From Candidatus Rifleibacteriota bacterium (GTDB lineage Bacteria > Muiribacteriota > Ozemobacteria > Ozemobacterales > Ozemobacteraceae), in the NCBI GenBank assembly GCA_015233565.1, contig JADFXM010000014.1, positions 62,001 through 126,000 of the forward strand: a stretch of DNA of 64,000 nt, written 5' to 3'. Under the pieces are notes generated by a model, which was given only the letters and a program-made list of their open reading frames with translations, had not been told where the DNA came from and searched no databases. Below are positions 1 to 7,840 of the stretch, one piece after another. The stretch's first letter is position 1. Every line of letters begins with the position of its first letter. Position numbers and translations under genes: made by a program.

Positions 1-1
1 C

Positions 2-328
2 AATAATGAAGAAAATATCCCCATTGATCTTGCTGAAGAGGAGGGAATAAAGTTGACCATTAACCAATTTTGTCTAGTCAACTCAAATGAACACTTCAGA
101 GCCGCCATAGAAGCCCGCGAAAAAGCAATCAGAGATGAAGCGACAAGACTCAAAACAGCCGTAGAAAATGCTTTTAAGAACGGGGAAGAGAAGGGTTTCA
201 AAAACGGGGAAGAGAAAACTAAAATCGAGACAGCAAAAAACTTGCTTTCGATGGGTGTTTCAATTGAAATAGCTTCAGAGGCTACAGGCTTGTCCATTGA
301 AGAAATCAGAAATTTTTCGATAAAGTGA
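2..328 (+). CDS. Rpn-family nuclease/transposase, C-terminal end (partial)
   Basis: The reading frame is open from base 2, so this is the 3' end of a gene that begins outside the window. A TTG at 53 could serve as a start but nothing favours it. The sequence shows a charged coiled segment with two adjacent copies of FKNGEEK (near residues 58-72 of the visible part) and a closing helix pair reading MGVSIEIASEATGLSIEEI. That ending is typical of Rpn (recombination-promoting, PD-(D/E)XK) nucleases, formerly called putative transposases. The catalytic domain is not visible. The gene probably belongs to a mobile or decaying accessory segment together with the broken genes that follow. Confidence 0.7.
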   Translation, partial: NNEENIPIDLAEEEGIKLTINQFCLVNSNEHFRAAIEAREKAIRDEATRLKTAVENAFKNGEEKGFKNGEEKTKIETAKNLLSMGVSIEIASEATGLSIEEIRNFSIK

Positions 329-424
329 CTTTGAGAGTCTCAAAACATTTATTTTCAAACAGGCTCTAATTATGAATCCAAAAAAAAGTGAAGCTATGCC
401 GAGATAAATAAAGAGAAAAAATTC

Positions 425-748
425 ATGAAAACCACAGCAAAAAATATAATTCAAAAGTCAGATCTCCCTTCGGTTTTTGACATCATTACCAAAACCTACA
501 AACGATCTTCGGCAACCGCCAATCAGATTATTGCTTCGGTTAACGCTTGGGCTGCCGACCGGGGTTTGACATCAATCGTTCCGGTAATTTTTGCGATGAT
601 CGAGCAGGAAAGCAGCTTTAACCCAAATTTTTCGGGTGGCTTGATGCAGTTAACTAAAAAGGCGAAAAAACAATTAGAAGAATGTTACGCATTTGATGCT
701 GGCTATGAGTGGAGCCAAATTATTTCATGGGAAAAATCAAGAATCTGA
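425..748 (+). pseudogene. Lytic transglycosylase (SLT-like), N-terminal fragment
   Basis: The 107-residue frame contains AMIEQESSFNPN followed by GGLMQLT, which matches the catalytic-Glu and GLMQ motifs of SLT/lysozyme-like transglycosylases that cleave peptidoglycan. The Glu of IEQESSF would be the catalytic acid. The frame stops soon after GLMQ, where intact enzymes continue with an NIxxGxxYL helix and an AYN motif. Those later motifs appear in another frame from about 900 onward, so I read 425-1559 as one gene broken by a frameshift plus garbled DNA near 748-876. There is no obvious signal peptide. A short stand-alone protein is possible but would lack half of the fold. Confidence 0.55.
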
Positions 749-875
749 TCAAATTCCTCAAGGGAGTAGGCAAAATCCACACACCTTCTGTTGAAAGGCT
801 TTTCCTTTAGTCGCTAGCTTTTGTTTTTAGTGCTTTTCGCCCTAATTTATTTTGATCAAACTTCCATAAAATATC

Positions 876-1559
876 GTGCTCACGCTCAGCTACAATGAAA
901 TTGACTCAAATATTCCTGCTGGCATTTATTATTTACATAGTTGCTTGTGCAATAACGACGGGGAGGTTGTTGATTCTGTCAAGGCTTACAACGGCGAAGG
1001 CGATAAAAGTTATCTCAGGAATGTTACCAAAAAGTTAGGGAACTATACAAAAAACACAGGGCTGATCAATTCAAAGGTTGCCGTTGAAGGTTCCATTCAT
1101 AAATGGCTTAAGCTGGAGAATGTTGACAGTTTAACCGTGAGTCCAAGTTCGGTGAACAAAGGCGAAAAAATTTTGATCACATGGACAGGAAAAAATCCAT
1201 ACAGCGTGGACATTTTACAATTAAAGGTAAAGTTTCGCCTTGTGGGTTTAAAAGCCACGCCCTTTTCCCAGGAAATTTTGAGAATTCCCGCTAATTCTTC
1301 TCTAACACGAAGCGTTCAACTAATAATTGGAGCGAAAACGAAGTCAGGCGAACACACTATTATGGCAACCGCGCAGACTGCTTCCACAAATTGTGGAGGC
1401 GCCAGAAAATCTGTAAAGCCTATCTTGTCTATAAAGGAGCAAAAGAAGCTTGTTATGTTAACACCTAAAGACGGTATTCAGGAACATTATATCGTTTGCG
1501 ACAATGATCCAAAATATGCCGATGAATTTGGTATTCCCATTGAAACAAGGTGGCATTAA
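876..1559 (+). pseudogene. Lytic transglycosylase, C-terminal fragment with Ig-like tail
   Basis: This frame begins only at a GTG (876), preceded by an in-frame stop at 867. Its first 60 residues contain SNIPAGIYYLHSCL and VKAYNGEG, which resemble the NIxxGxxYL and AYN motifs of the second half of an SLT domain. The rest (from about residue 85) looks like a beta-rich, Ig-like domain with no catalytic signature. I interpret it as the downstream half of the transglycosylase begun at 425. The TAA stop overlaps the ATG of the following TPR gene (TAATG at 1557-1561), so the two were once translationally coupled. A functional separate protein cannot be excluded. Confidence 0.5.
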
Positions 1560-2200
1560 TGCGACTCGTTTTTAATTCCTTTTTTTTAGTGTTATTGGCG
1601 CTCTTGATTAACCTTCCCGGATACTGCAACGCTCCTTTGCTTGATGAATCTGAAGACAACAACCGTTTTGAACACCAACCTTCGCCCGAGGCTGAACGAT
1701 TATTGAAACGAATTCAGGCCTTGAGGGTTCATGATCCTAAAAGCGATTTACCGTTGTTGAGGCAATATGTGGCTTTATGTCCCTGGGATGTCCATCACCG
1801 AGAAGTTCTAGCGGATCATGAGTTTGAGATGGGAAATTATAAATTCGCCTTGAAGGAATTTCTCGCACTGCTAAAATACGTTCGCACTAATTATGTGCCA
1901 GTGTGGGATTTTAATATTCTTAATCAAATCTCAATTTGGAATGGAATAGGGTATTGTTATCTGAAACTTCACCAACCAAGTAAAGCATTGGAGTATTATA
2001 GAAAAGTCGGTGAATATCAAGAGAATTTTTATACCCATTGCAATTTTGCGCGCGCGTACACCCAGTTAAAAGAATATTGCAGCGCAGCCTGTCATCTCGA
2101 CTCGATGAAGGATTGGCTCCCAGCTCACCAAGATGAAATCAGCGAAATTGAAGCTCAAATCCCAAAAGACCCGCGTCGGCCAAATGCCAGGAGTGATTAG
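1559..2200 (+). CDS. Secreted TPR-repeat protein
   Basis: I place the start at ATG 1559, overlapping the previous stop and preceded by AAGGTGG at 1547-1553, rather than at the upstream GTG 1550. The protein then begins with a clear signal peptide (MRLVFNSFFLVLLALLINL, cleavage probably after YCNA). The mature part contains tetratricopeptide-like helices, for example EFEMGNYKFALKEFLALLK and GYCYLKLHQPSKALEYYRKV, about three repeats. TPR proteins act as protein-interaction scaffolds. The partner here is unknown; coupling to the transglycosylase remnant suggests a periplasmic, cell-wall-related role. The stop codon lies inside an inverted repeat arm. Confidence 0.65.
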   Translation: MRLVFNSFFLVLLALLINLPGYCNAPLLDESEDNNRFEHQPSPEAERLLKRIQALRVHDPKSDLPLLRQYVALCPWDVHHREVLADHEFEMGNYKFALKEFLALLKYVRTNYVPVWDFNILNQISIWNGIGYCYLKLHQPSKALEYYRKVGEYQENFYTHCNFARAYTQLKEYCSAACHLDSMKDWLPAHQDEISEIEAQIPKDPRRPNARSD

Positions 2201-2525
2201 GCCGTTTCATAAGCCAGCTTCCAAACATAAAAATCTTTGAAGAAAATAGTACCTTCCCCCCAATGCAAAATTGCTCATTAGGACTACTTTCGAGTTTGCC
2301 TGAGTACTGAGGTGGGTCTGTTGGAGATTTAACGGGCGTTTGCCGGTGATGAAGCTAGTTTTCCACTACTTGCAGGTAATTCTCGTGTTCCATGAAGAGC
2401 TTGTTGAAACGATTTTTTTTCTGAAGAGAAAAAGTGAAACAGTTGAAACCCTCATCTTTATCGATGAGATTCAAAATTTTCCAAAAGCCGTTTCAATGCT
2501 TCGTTAGTTTTATGAGAAACGGCCT
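2199..2525. repeat. Inverted-repeat-bounded non-coding remnant
   Basis: AGGCCGTTTCATAA at 2199-2212 is matched in inverted orientation at about 2509-2525 (TTATG, AG, AAACGGCCT: one 2-bp insertion). A third copy of the core, GCCGTTTCA, lies at 2487-2495 and can pair with 2517-2523. No intact reading frame lies between. I see no flanking target duplication, so a degraded mobile element is only one possibility; a structured transcript end is another. Confidence 0.35.
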
Positions 2526-2562
2526 GACTTATAGTCATTTCCGCTGGATACGGGGTTTAAAC

Positions 2563-2604
2563 AAAAAACCCTTCTGCCAGGTTTTGAAAACTTGAACAGA
2601 AGGG
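2563..2604 (-). terminator. Intrinsic terminator of the small heat-shock operon
   Basis: CCCTTCTG (2569-2576) and CAGAAGGG (2597-2604) form a perfect 8-bp stem with a 20-nt loop. Read on the minus strand it is followed by a run of T (the A run at 2563-2568). It lies about 20 bp beyond the stop of the second hsp20 gene. Confidence 0.8.
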
Positions 2605-2624
2605 CTTTGGATGGGATTTATGAA

Positions 2625-3026
2625 TTAGGCGACTTTAACTTCTATTTGGCGAGGTTTTTGTTTTTCAGCTTTTGGAAGATTCAATGTTAAAACGCCATTT
2701 GAAAGATTTGCATCAATTTTCTTCTGATCAACCGCTTCGTAAAGTTCAAATTGTCTGAAAAAACTTACTGTTCCGAACTCGCGATCAAGATAGGATCTCT
2801 TTTCGAGCCCTTTCATATGGGCTTCAATTGTAAGTATGCCATCTTCGACCTTGATTTCAAGTGTATCTTTTTCAACTCCCGGAAGATCGGCAACTAAAAC
2901 AAGCCCATCGTCAGTTTCATAGATGTCAACTTGGGGACTAATATATCTTTCGGGATGTCTTGTTACTTCCCGTTTAATAACATCCTTGGATTCCTCTTTA
3001 GTTTCTTGAATTTTATTCTCGCTCAT
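2625..3026 (-). CDS. Small heat-shock protein (Hsp20/alpha-crystallin family)
   Basis: This 133-residue protein has an alpha-crystallin domain from about residue 28 to the end. It starts with PQVDIYETDDGLVLVADLPG, the usual beta-2/beta-3 region, and includes the SNGVLTLNLPK motif near the C-terminus. Such proteins are ATP-independent holdases that bind unfolding proteins in the cytoplasm. ATG 3026 follows a strong GGAGG. It is the second gene of a two-gene operon, 30 bp after a divergent hsp20 paralogue, and a terminator follows. The C-terminal I-x-I/V motif may be represented by IEVKV. Both genes probably share the sigma-54-type promoter upstream. Confidence 0.93.
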   Translation of the reverse strand: MSENKIQETKEESKDVIKREVTRHPERYISPQVDIYETDDGLVLVADLPGVEKDTLEIKVEDGILTIEAHMKGLEKRSYLDREFGTVSFFRQFELYEAVDQKKIDANLSNGVLTLNLPKAEKQKPRQIEVKVA

Positions 3027-3056
3027 ATTAATTTCCTCCTTCTTTAAAATTAATTT

Positions 3057-3503
3057 TTAGGACACTTTTACTTCGATAGACTTGGGTTTTGCGGATTCAG
3101 CCTTAGGAAGAATAATTGTCAGAATGCCATTTTTATATTCCGCTGAAACTTTTTCACGATCGATCTGCATTGGAAGCTCAACTGTTCGAGTAAATTTTCC
3201 AGCGGCTCTTTCACATCTGTGATATTTTTCTTCAGGAATCTTGGACTCTGGCTTTTCACCGGAAATCGTAAGAATCTCATTTGTAACTGTGATTTTCAAA
3301 GAGGAAATGTCAATCCCAGGAGCTAAGCATTCTACAAACAGCTTTTCATCGTTTTCTCCAATGTTTACCATTGGAAAATGTCTTGGCGAAACACCGGGCA
3401 GAAAAGCAATCTTTGGGAATTTTCCTTGCCCAAATTCCCGAAACACGCTTGAAAGTTGGGTCTGGAGAGACTCCATTTCTTTGAACAAAGTGAAAATATT
3501 CAT
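3057..3503 (-). CDS. Small heat-shock protein (Hsp20/alpha-crystallin family)
   Basis: This is the first gene of the hsp20 pair, 148 residues. The N-terminal 40 residues are amphipathic (FTLFKEMESLQTQLSSVF), and the alpha-crystallin domain then runs from about PMVNIGENDEKLFVE to YKNGILTIILPKAE. The C-terminal IEVKV tail is shared with the second protein, suggesting that the two could co-assemble. ATG 3503 is preceded by AAAGGAGGAG. A 5' leader of about 55 nt separates the start from a candidate sigma-54 promoter. No CIRCE element (HrcA operator) is visible in front of it, so regulation appears to be through an activator rather than HrcA. Confidence 0.93.
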   Translation of the reverse strand: MNIFTLFKEMESLQTQLSSVFREFGQGKFPKIAFLPGVSPRHFPMVNIGENDEKLFVECLAPGIDISSLKITVTNEILTISGEKPESKIPEEKYHRCERAAGKFTRTVELPMQIDREKVSAEYKNGILTIILPKAESAKPKSIEVKVS

Positions 3504-3568
3504 ATAACTCCTCCTTTTATTTTTAGATATTCCTTAATTTAATTTTTTTTACTACGACGATGTATATT

Positions 3569-3583
3569 GCATCAACCGTGCCA
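3569..3583 (-). promoter_or_regulatory. Sigma-54 (RpoN) -24/-12 promoter for the hsp20 operon
   Basis: The minus strand reads TGGCACG, four bases, ATGC. This matches the RpoN consensus TGGCACG-N4-TTGC at 14 of the 15 positions scored, with the GG and GC doublets at the required spacing. Predicted transcription start is near 3557, about 54 nt before the hsp20 ATG. Sigma-54 promoters need an AAA+ enhancer-binding activator; no gene for one is in this window. Confidence 0.7.
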
Positions 3584-3645
3584 ATTATTAAATCATGCAT
3601 TACAAGCCATTTTGGGAAGGAATTAAAGTTTTTCCTTTTCCAGGA

Positions 3646-3677
3646 CGTCGCAAAAATACGTTGCATGCAGCGTCGCA
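3646..3677 (-). promoter_or_regulatory. Candidate upstream activator sites (three CGTYGCA repeats)
   Basis: On the plus strand CGTCGCA (3646-3652), CGTTGCA (3659-3665) and CGTCGCA (3671-3677) repeat at 12-13 bp intervals. The middle copy sits in a near-palindrome, CGTTGCATGCAGCG. The cluster is about 105 bp upstream of the predicted sigma-54 start, the usual position for enhancer-binding-protein sites. The binding protein is unknown. Confidence 0.5.
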
Positions 3678-3747
3678 TCCCAGTTCATTTACTGTCGGAA
3701 TAAAATTACTTGCCAAATTACTTTAAAAGATAATAGGGCTAGGTCTC

Positions 3748-5484
3748 TCAAAAATCTCTCATTTGTACAACCTGATCAGACACATTAAAACAGACGTTGT
3801 TTCCGGTCTGGCTTTTCAGATTGGCATCGTAATTTATAAAAACTCTTTTTGGCATAATAAGCTGGCCATCTTCGCCTTCCTGGCGATTCAAGTTCTCTAC
3901 GGCCAGATTTCCAACAATGGAGATTTGCTCTCCCCCTTTGATGCTTTCTTTGGCATAGATTGCCGCTTCAACCTTTGCACTAGTCACTCCACCCGCAAAT
4001 TTTACTTGTCCAGACATTGCAACGAGTGAAAGAAAGCTTTCGGCATTATCATGTACAATATCATCAGTAATGAAAATATTACCTTCGGTAACAATCATTG
4101 CCTGACCTCGGATTCTTCCCCCAATGTAAACATTCCCGGCTACGTAGATTATTCCCCAGACACTAGCAGGTTTAGAATAAGTTCCCTTTATCGTGTAATC
4201 ACCCTCATAAAATTCATGACAAAACTCTTTTGAATTTTTTGTAATTCGATCGAGTTGCAAAGGCTGAAGCTTTGTTGGATAGCGCGAAACAAAATCAAAC
4301 TTCGTATTAATTGTGTATGGGTCAGAACTGGGATAAGGAGTTTCCGTTATTCCAAGGACATAAGGTTTAAGTTTTTGATAATATCTTATAACTTCACCCT
4401 CGTAGTAGGTATATTTGCTCAAATAGGGGTCATGAAGTTGATTATTGCAGAAAAGATAACCTATTTCAGGTCTCTGATGGGAAAAAATAGAGTTATCCTC
4501 AAAATAGTTAATAATATCATCTGCTGCAAAAAATGGGAGGTAAACATGTAAACGGCCATTTGTGCGGATTTTTCCCCAGAGGTAGGGATGTAAATTCTGA
4601 ATGGTCGTATCAACATAATCCTTAATTTTGACATCGGATACTTCCATAACCATCTTTCGAATGACTTTTAACACACGAACTTTCATATCACCATCAAAGG
4701 AAACGGTACTGGAAGATTTCGGTTCCCAAAAGAGTTTATCTGCCGTATTTCCGAAGGTTGCCAGAACAGCATCGTTGATAGCTTTAATAATTTTATCTAT
4801 CATATCCTTCATTTCGCGAAATACGCTCCAATTACGTGTTCGAAATTCACCTTCCTTCAGATATTCATCTTTTTTGCCTGAAACAAAAAGAGAATAGTTC
4901 TCTGCGGGTGGGGTCAGATCACTGACTTTCAGATCTCTAATCACTTCCAGACGCTTGGTAAGACCCTTAAAGGTTGCAGTTGAGCGGAAACGAAGATGCC
5001 CTTCCCACCCCCCTAATGCTTTATCCGAATAGGTATCACGATTTTCTTTTCGATAAATCTTGAGTTGTTCTGGAACTTCCTCGTATTCATCAATATAGGT
5101 CTTAAAGGGTGTAAGTTTGACATTCATCACTTCTACAACAATCTGAGCCTTACCCCCTTTAACCAACTCACCATCTGCAATTTCAAAAGTCTGTTTAAAG
5201 TTTTCCGCTCTGTCAATATCAAGCAAGGAAAGAATTCTATCGTTGATTTCCTGATCTTTGCCTAATAAATGCTCAGAGAAAATATCACGCATCTTAACCA
5301 TGGCTTTTTCAATACCCGCTTCAGCAATATACCAAGCAACTATGGAATCTCCATGACGGGCAACTTGAACCCGTTCCGCAGACATAAACCGAAGAAAAAT
5401 TGTTCCGAAAAGGTAAAGCATGCAAACCACGCTAATCAAGACAAACAAGGCACTCCCTCGTAATCGAGATGCCATTTTTTGCAT
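3748..5484 (-). CDS. PilX-like prepilin with bactofilin-like C-terminus
   Basis: I start at ATG 5484, not at the upstream TTG 5538, because it puts the hydrophobic prepilin segment close to the N-terminus. The segment GSALFVLISVVCMLYLFGT followed by AWYIAEAGIEKAM is typical of PilX/GspK-like minor pilins of type IV pili or type II secretion, which sit in the inner membrane and join the pilus tip. About 540 further residues are exported. The C-terminal third carries short beta repeats such as GIIYVAGNVYIGGRIRGQA and GNIFITDDIV, like polymer-forming bactofilin or right-handed beta-helix strands. No pilus ATPase or platform gene is nearby. Its role in a pilus or secretion system is inferred from the N-terminus only. 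Confidence 0.7.
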   Translation of the reverse strand: MQKMASRLRGSALFVLISVVCMLYLFGTIFLRFMSAERVQVARHGDSIVAWYIAEAGIEKAMVKMRDIFSEHLLGKDQEINDRILSLLDIDRAENFKQTFEIADGELVKGGKAQIVVEVMNVKLTPFKTYIDEYEEVPEQLKIYRKENRDTYSDKALGGWEGHLRFRSTATFKGLTKRLEVIRDLKVSDLTPPAENYSLFVSGKKDEYLKEGEFRTRNWSVFREMKDMIDKIIKAINDAVLATFGNTADKLFWEPKSSSTVSFDGDMKVRVLKVIRKMVMEVSDVKIKDYVDTTIQNLHPYLWGKIRTNGRLHVYLPFFAADDIINYFEDNSIFSHQRPEIGYLFCNNQLHDPYLSKYTYYEGEVIRYYQKLKPYVLGITETPYPSSDPYTINTKFDFVSRYPTKLQPLQLDRITKNSKEFCHEFYEGDYTIKGTYSKPASVWGIIYVAGNVYIGGRIRGQAMIVTEGNIFITDDIVHDNAESFLSLVAMSGQVKFAGGVTSAKVEAAIYAKESIKGGEQISIVGNLAVENLNRQEGEDGQLIMPKRVFINYDANLKSQTGNNVCFNVSDQVVQMRDF

Positions 5485-5604
5485 TATCTTAATTCTTTCG
5501 GAATACAAATTTTGTTTCCCTTGGGCTACGTTTATCAAACCTTGAGCTAATTGCTAAATCCAGCAACTTTCCTTTTTTGAAGTCAAACAAAACTTAAATC
5601 GAAT

Positions 5605-5700
5605 CCAAAGCTCCTTCGCTTCGCTCGGCTCATCTTCATTAGTTTCGACCCAGCGTTCTTCGCCTCGCCCCGACGTCTCCAATTCAATCCGGAGCTTTGG
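5605..5700. repeat. GC-richer inverted repeat in the prfB/pilX gap
   Basis: CCAAAGCTCC (5605-5614) and GGAGCTTTGG (5691-5700) are perfect 10-bp inverted arms around a stretch clearly richer in G+C than its surroundings (CTTCGCTTCGCTCGG near 5613-5628). The gap 5485-5793 holds no plausible gene. The structure may be a transcript-end hairpin of prfB or an interspersed palindrome. Confidence 0.45.
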
Positions 5701-5793
5701 TTTCAATCCAACAGCTTTGCCCCGATCTTGGGATCAAGGTTTGAAGGATCTTTCGCTTCATTTTACCAAGTTTTCAATGGCAGGTAAATCAAA

Positions 5794-6928
5794 TTATTCT
5801 GAGTCTTCATCAACCACATTTCGCGGTTTTTCGCCGGCAGCATGCCATTTCAAATATGCAAAAATGAATTTATCAAGGTCTCCATCCATAACAGCATGGA
5901 CATTGCTCGTTTGTTCAGCTGTTCTCAGATCCTTTACCATAGTATAGGGGCAGAACACATATGATCTGATTTGGCTTCCAAAGTTGATTGCTTTCATCAC
6001 ACCCTGAATATTTTTCAATTCCTTGTCCATTTCTTCTTTTTGCTGTTTGTACAATTTTGCTTTCAACATCCTCAGGGCAACATCACGGTTTTGGTGCTGA
6101 CTTCTCTCAATCTGGCAAGTTACAACAATTCCGGAAGGGAGGTGGGTAATCCGGACAGCAGAACTGGTTTTATTAACATGCTGTCCACCAGCTCCTGATG
6201 ATCTAAAGAAATCCAATTTCAGATCTTCGTCACGAATCTGAATATCTATATCATCGGGAAGAACCGGGGTAATATCAACGGCTGCAAAGCTTGTGTGACG
6301 TCGAGCATTGGAATCAAATGGAGAAATTCTAACTAATCTATGAACACCTTTTTCAGCCTTCAGATAACCATATGCATATTTTCCTTTTACAAGAAGAGTA
6401 ACTGCTTTTATTCCCTGTTCTTCCTCTTGGAGGTCGATAAGCTCATATTTGAAGTTTGATTTTTCAATCCATCTTAAGTACATTCGGTAAAGCATCGAAG
6501 CCCAGTCGCAGGATTCAGTTCCTCCAGCCCCCGGTTTGATGGAAAGGTAAGTATCAGAAGTGTCATATTCTTCTGAGAGAAAGGTTGAAAGTTCAAGATC
6601 TTCAATCTTTTTTCGAAGATCACTAAGCTGGGGTAACATCTGCCCAAACAGCTTATCGTCACCTTCTGCATCAGCAAGCTCGATCAATTCAAAAGCATCG
6701 CTTGCCTCTTTATTGACAGATTGAAAATACTCACACGACCGCCTAAGATCAGCTATTCTCTGGGAAACTGCCTGTGCTGCTTTTCTATCGCTCCAGAAAT
6801 TTGGATCGAGCATTTTGGCTTCAAGCTTTTCTATTTCCTTTTGCCGTTTGGGCAAGTCAAAGATGGTCTCCGAGGCCGGAGATCTGGGATTTCATACTTC
6901 GAATTCGTTCAACAATCTCGAAATCCAT
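5794..6928 (-). CDS. prfB: Peptide chain release factor 2 (programmed +1 frameshift)
   Basis: RF2 recognises UAA and UGA stop codons in the ribosomal A site and triggers peptide release. The SPF anticodon-like tripeptide (RISPFDSNARR) and the catalytic GGQ (SGAGGQHVNKT) are both present. Translation starts at ATG 6928, seven bases after AGGAGG (6935-6940), and reads 23 codons ending GDHL before an in-frame UGA at 6859-6857. The coding frame continues in +1 through CTT-TGA-C, giving about 377 residues in all, near the family length. This is the classical autoregulatory frameshift: low RF2 slows termination and raises shifting. Annotating only the long downstream frame (from 6855) would lose the true N-terminus. 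Confidence 0.96.
6850..6878 (-). promoter_or_regulatory. prfB +1 recoding site with internal Shine-Dalgarno-like stimulator
   Basis: On the minus strand the site reads CTCGGAGACCATCTTTGAC. CUU is the slippery P-site codon, UGA the in-frame stop, and C the unfavourable following base. GGAG lies a few bases upstream in place of the AGGGGG found in E. coli. The zero frame ends at UGA (6859-6857) and the +1 frame resumes with GAC. Confidence 0.9.
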
Positions 6929-7384
6929 ATAATACCTCCTGAAATTTTCCAAAAAATTCGTGAAAACCCTCACTGGCAGATCACGCTTTAAACGCCCAAT
7001 CCGCTCTAGTTGCCATCATCGAATTTTTTGAATAAGTATAGCACTTTATTCTACTCTAAAAGCTTTAGAAATTCAAATCTGGATTTTCTTGAAAAGAGCA
7101 AATTCAAATTTGACCTCATAGCTGCCTCTACTCGGCACAAAAGAAAGAAAATTTTGCTTTCAAAACTGATCGGATAAGCAGTCACAAGATATTGAAAAGT
7201 TTAGTGCATCAGAATTTGCTGGAATTTTCATTTTTCCAGCATTTCCGAGGCAAAAGGAGCCAATTAAAATCCCTGAAACACCTTCGATATGACGAAGCGA
7301 TTACTATCAGTTTGTGTTTGAATCACTTGACTGGCTTCAAGATGGAATTCCGTTGTTAAAAAAACTTGTTCCGGAATTTACAGA
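6929..7384. other. Intergenic region upstream of prfB, no gene recognised
   Basis: Apart from the prfB ribosome-binding site (6935-6940) I see no gene here. Near 7301-7388 a plus-strand stretch encodes about 28 sensible residues (YQFVFESLDWLQDG, then PLLKKLVPEFTD) ending in TAA, with a stop codon shortly upstream. This may be the last trace of a decayed gene. Confidence 0.4.
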
Positions 7385-7840
7385 TTAACGAGTCACCTTG
7401 TAAACCCGCTTAATTGTTTCCTGAACACCATCAACCATTCCTTCAGCAACAATTTGAATGCACATTTCACCATGAAGTGGATCTTGGGCATCAATTGAAA
7501 AACTTGCAATTTTATAGGAGGCTTGAAGTTCTCCAAGGGCGTCAGGAGGGGCAATAATGTCTTCCAGAAAAGCTTTTGAAAGAACTCCCCAATCCTCTGG
7601 TTTAGCATTATAAAGAGAATTCATTGCTTCCGGAGAAGTTTTTTGCATAGTCTTTATTTTAACAAAAAAATGTTGGAGCGCTGACCTGGCCATGAAATAA
7701 GCACGCCGAACCTTTACTGCTTGAGTAAATCTGAATCTTGAGTTTGAAACAGTGAACGAAAGAGATGCAACCCAGACAGCTAGGCAAAGAATAGCCCCAA
7801 ATACTAGCGGCAAAGCAATTCCCCGTTTTCCGGATTTCAT
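7385..7840 (-). CDS. Prepilin-like protein (GspK/PilX-type N-terminus)
   Basis: A 151-residue protein that starts with a short basic leader (MKSGKR) and then GIALPLVFGAILCLAVWVA, a class III-type prepilin hydrophobic helix, with no Glu at position 5 (as in GspK-like proteins). The YFMARSALQHF segment corresponds to the YxAESGxxxA motif seen after the helix in PilX/GspK proteins. The ATG overlaps the TGA of the preceding pseudopilin gene (7837-7840), and AAAGGAG lies in the overlap, so translation is coupled. It probably joins a type II secretion or type IV pilus pseudopilus in the inner membrane and periplasm. Confidence 0.7.
   Translation of the reverse strand: MKSGKRGIALPLVFGAILCLAVWVASLSFTVSNSRFRFTQAVKVRRAYFMARSALQHFFVKIKTMQKTSPEAMNSLYNAKPEDWGVLSKAFLEDIIAPPDALGELQASYKIASFSIDAQDPLHGEMCIQIVAEGMVDGVQETIKRVYKVTR

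Noticed and set aside
3504..3747. CIRCE/HrcA or sigma-32 type heat-shock control of the hsp20 genes
   Set aside because: No TTAGCACTC-type inverted repeat or sigma-32 promoter was seen; the sigma-54 pattern fits better.
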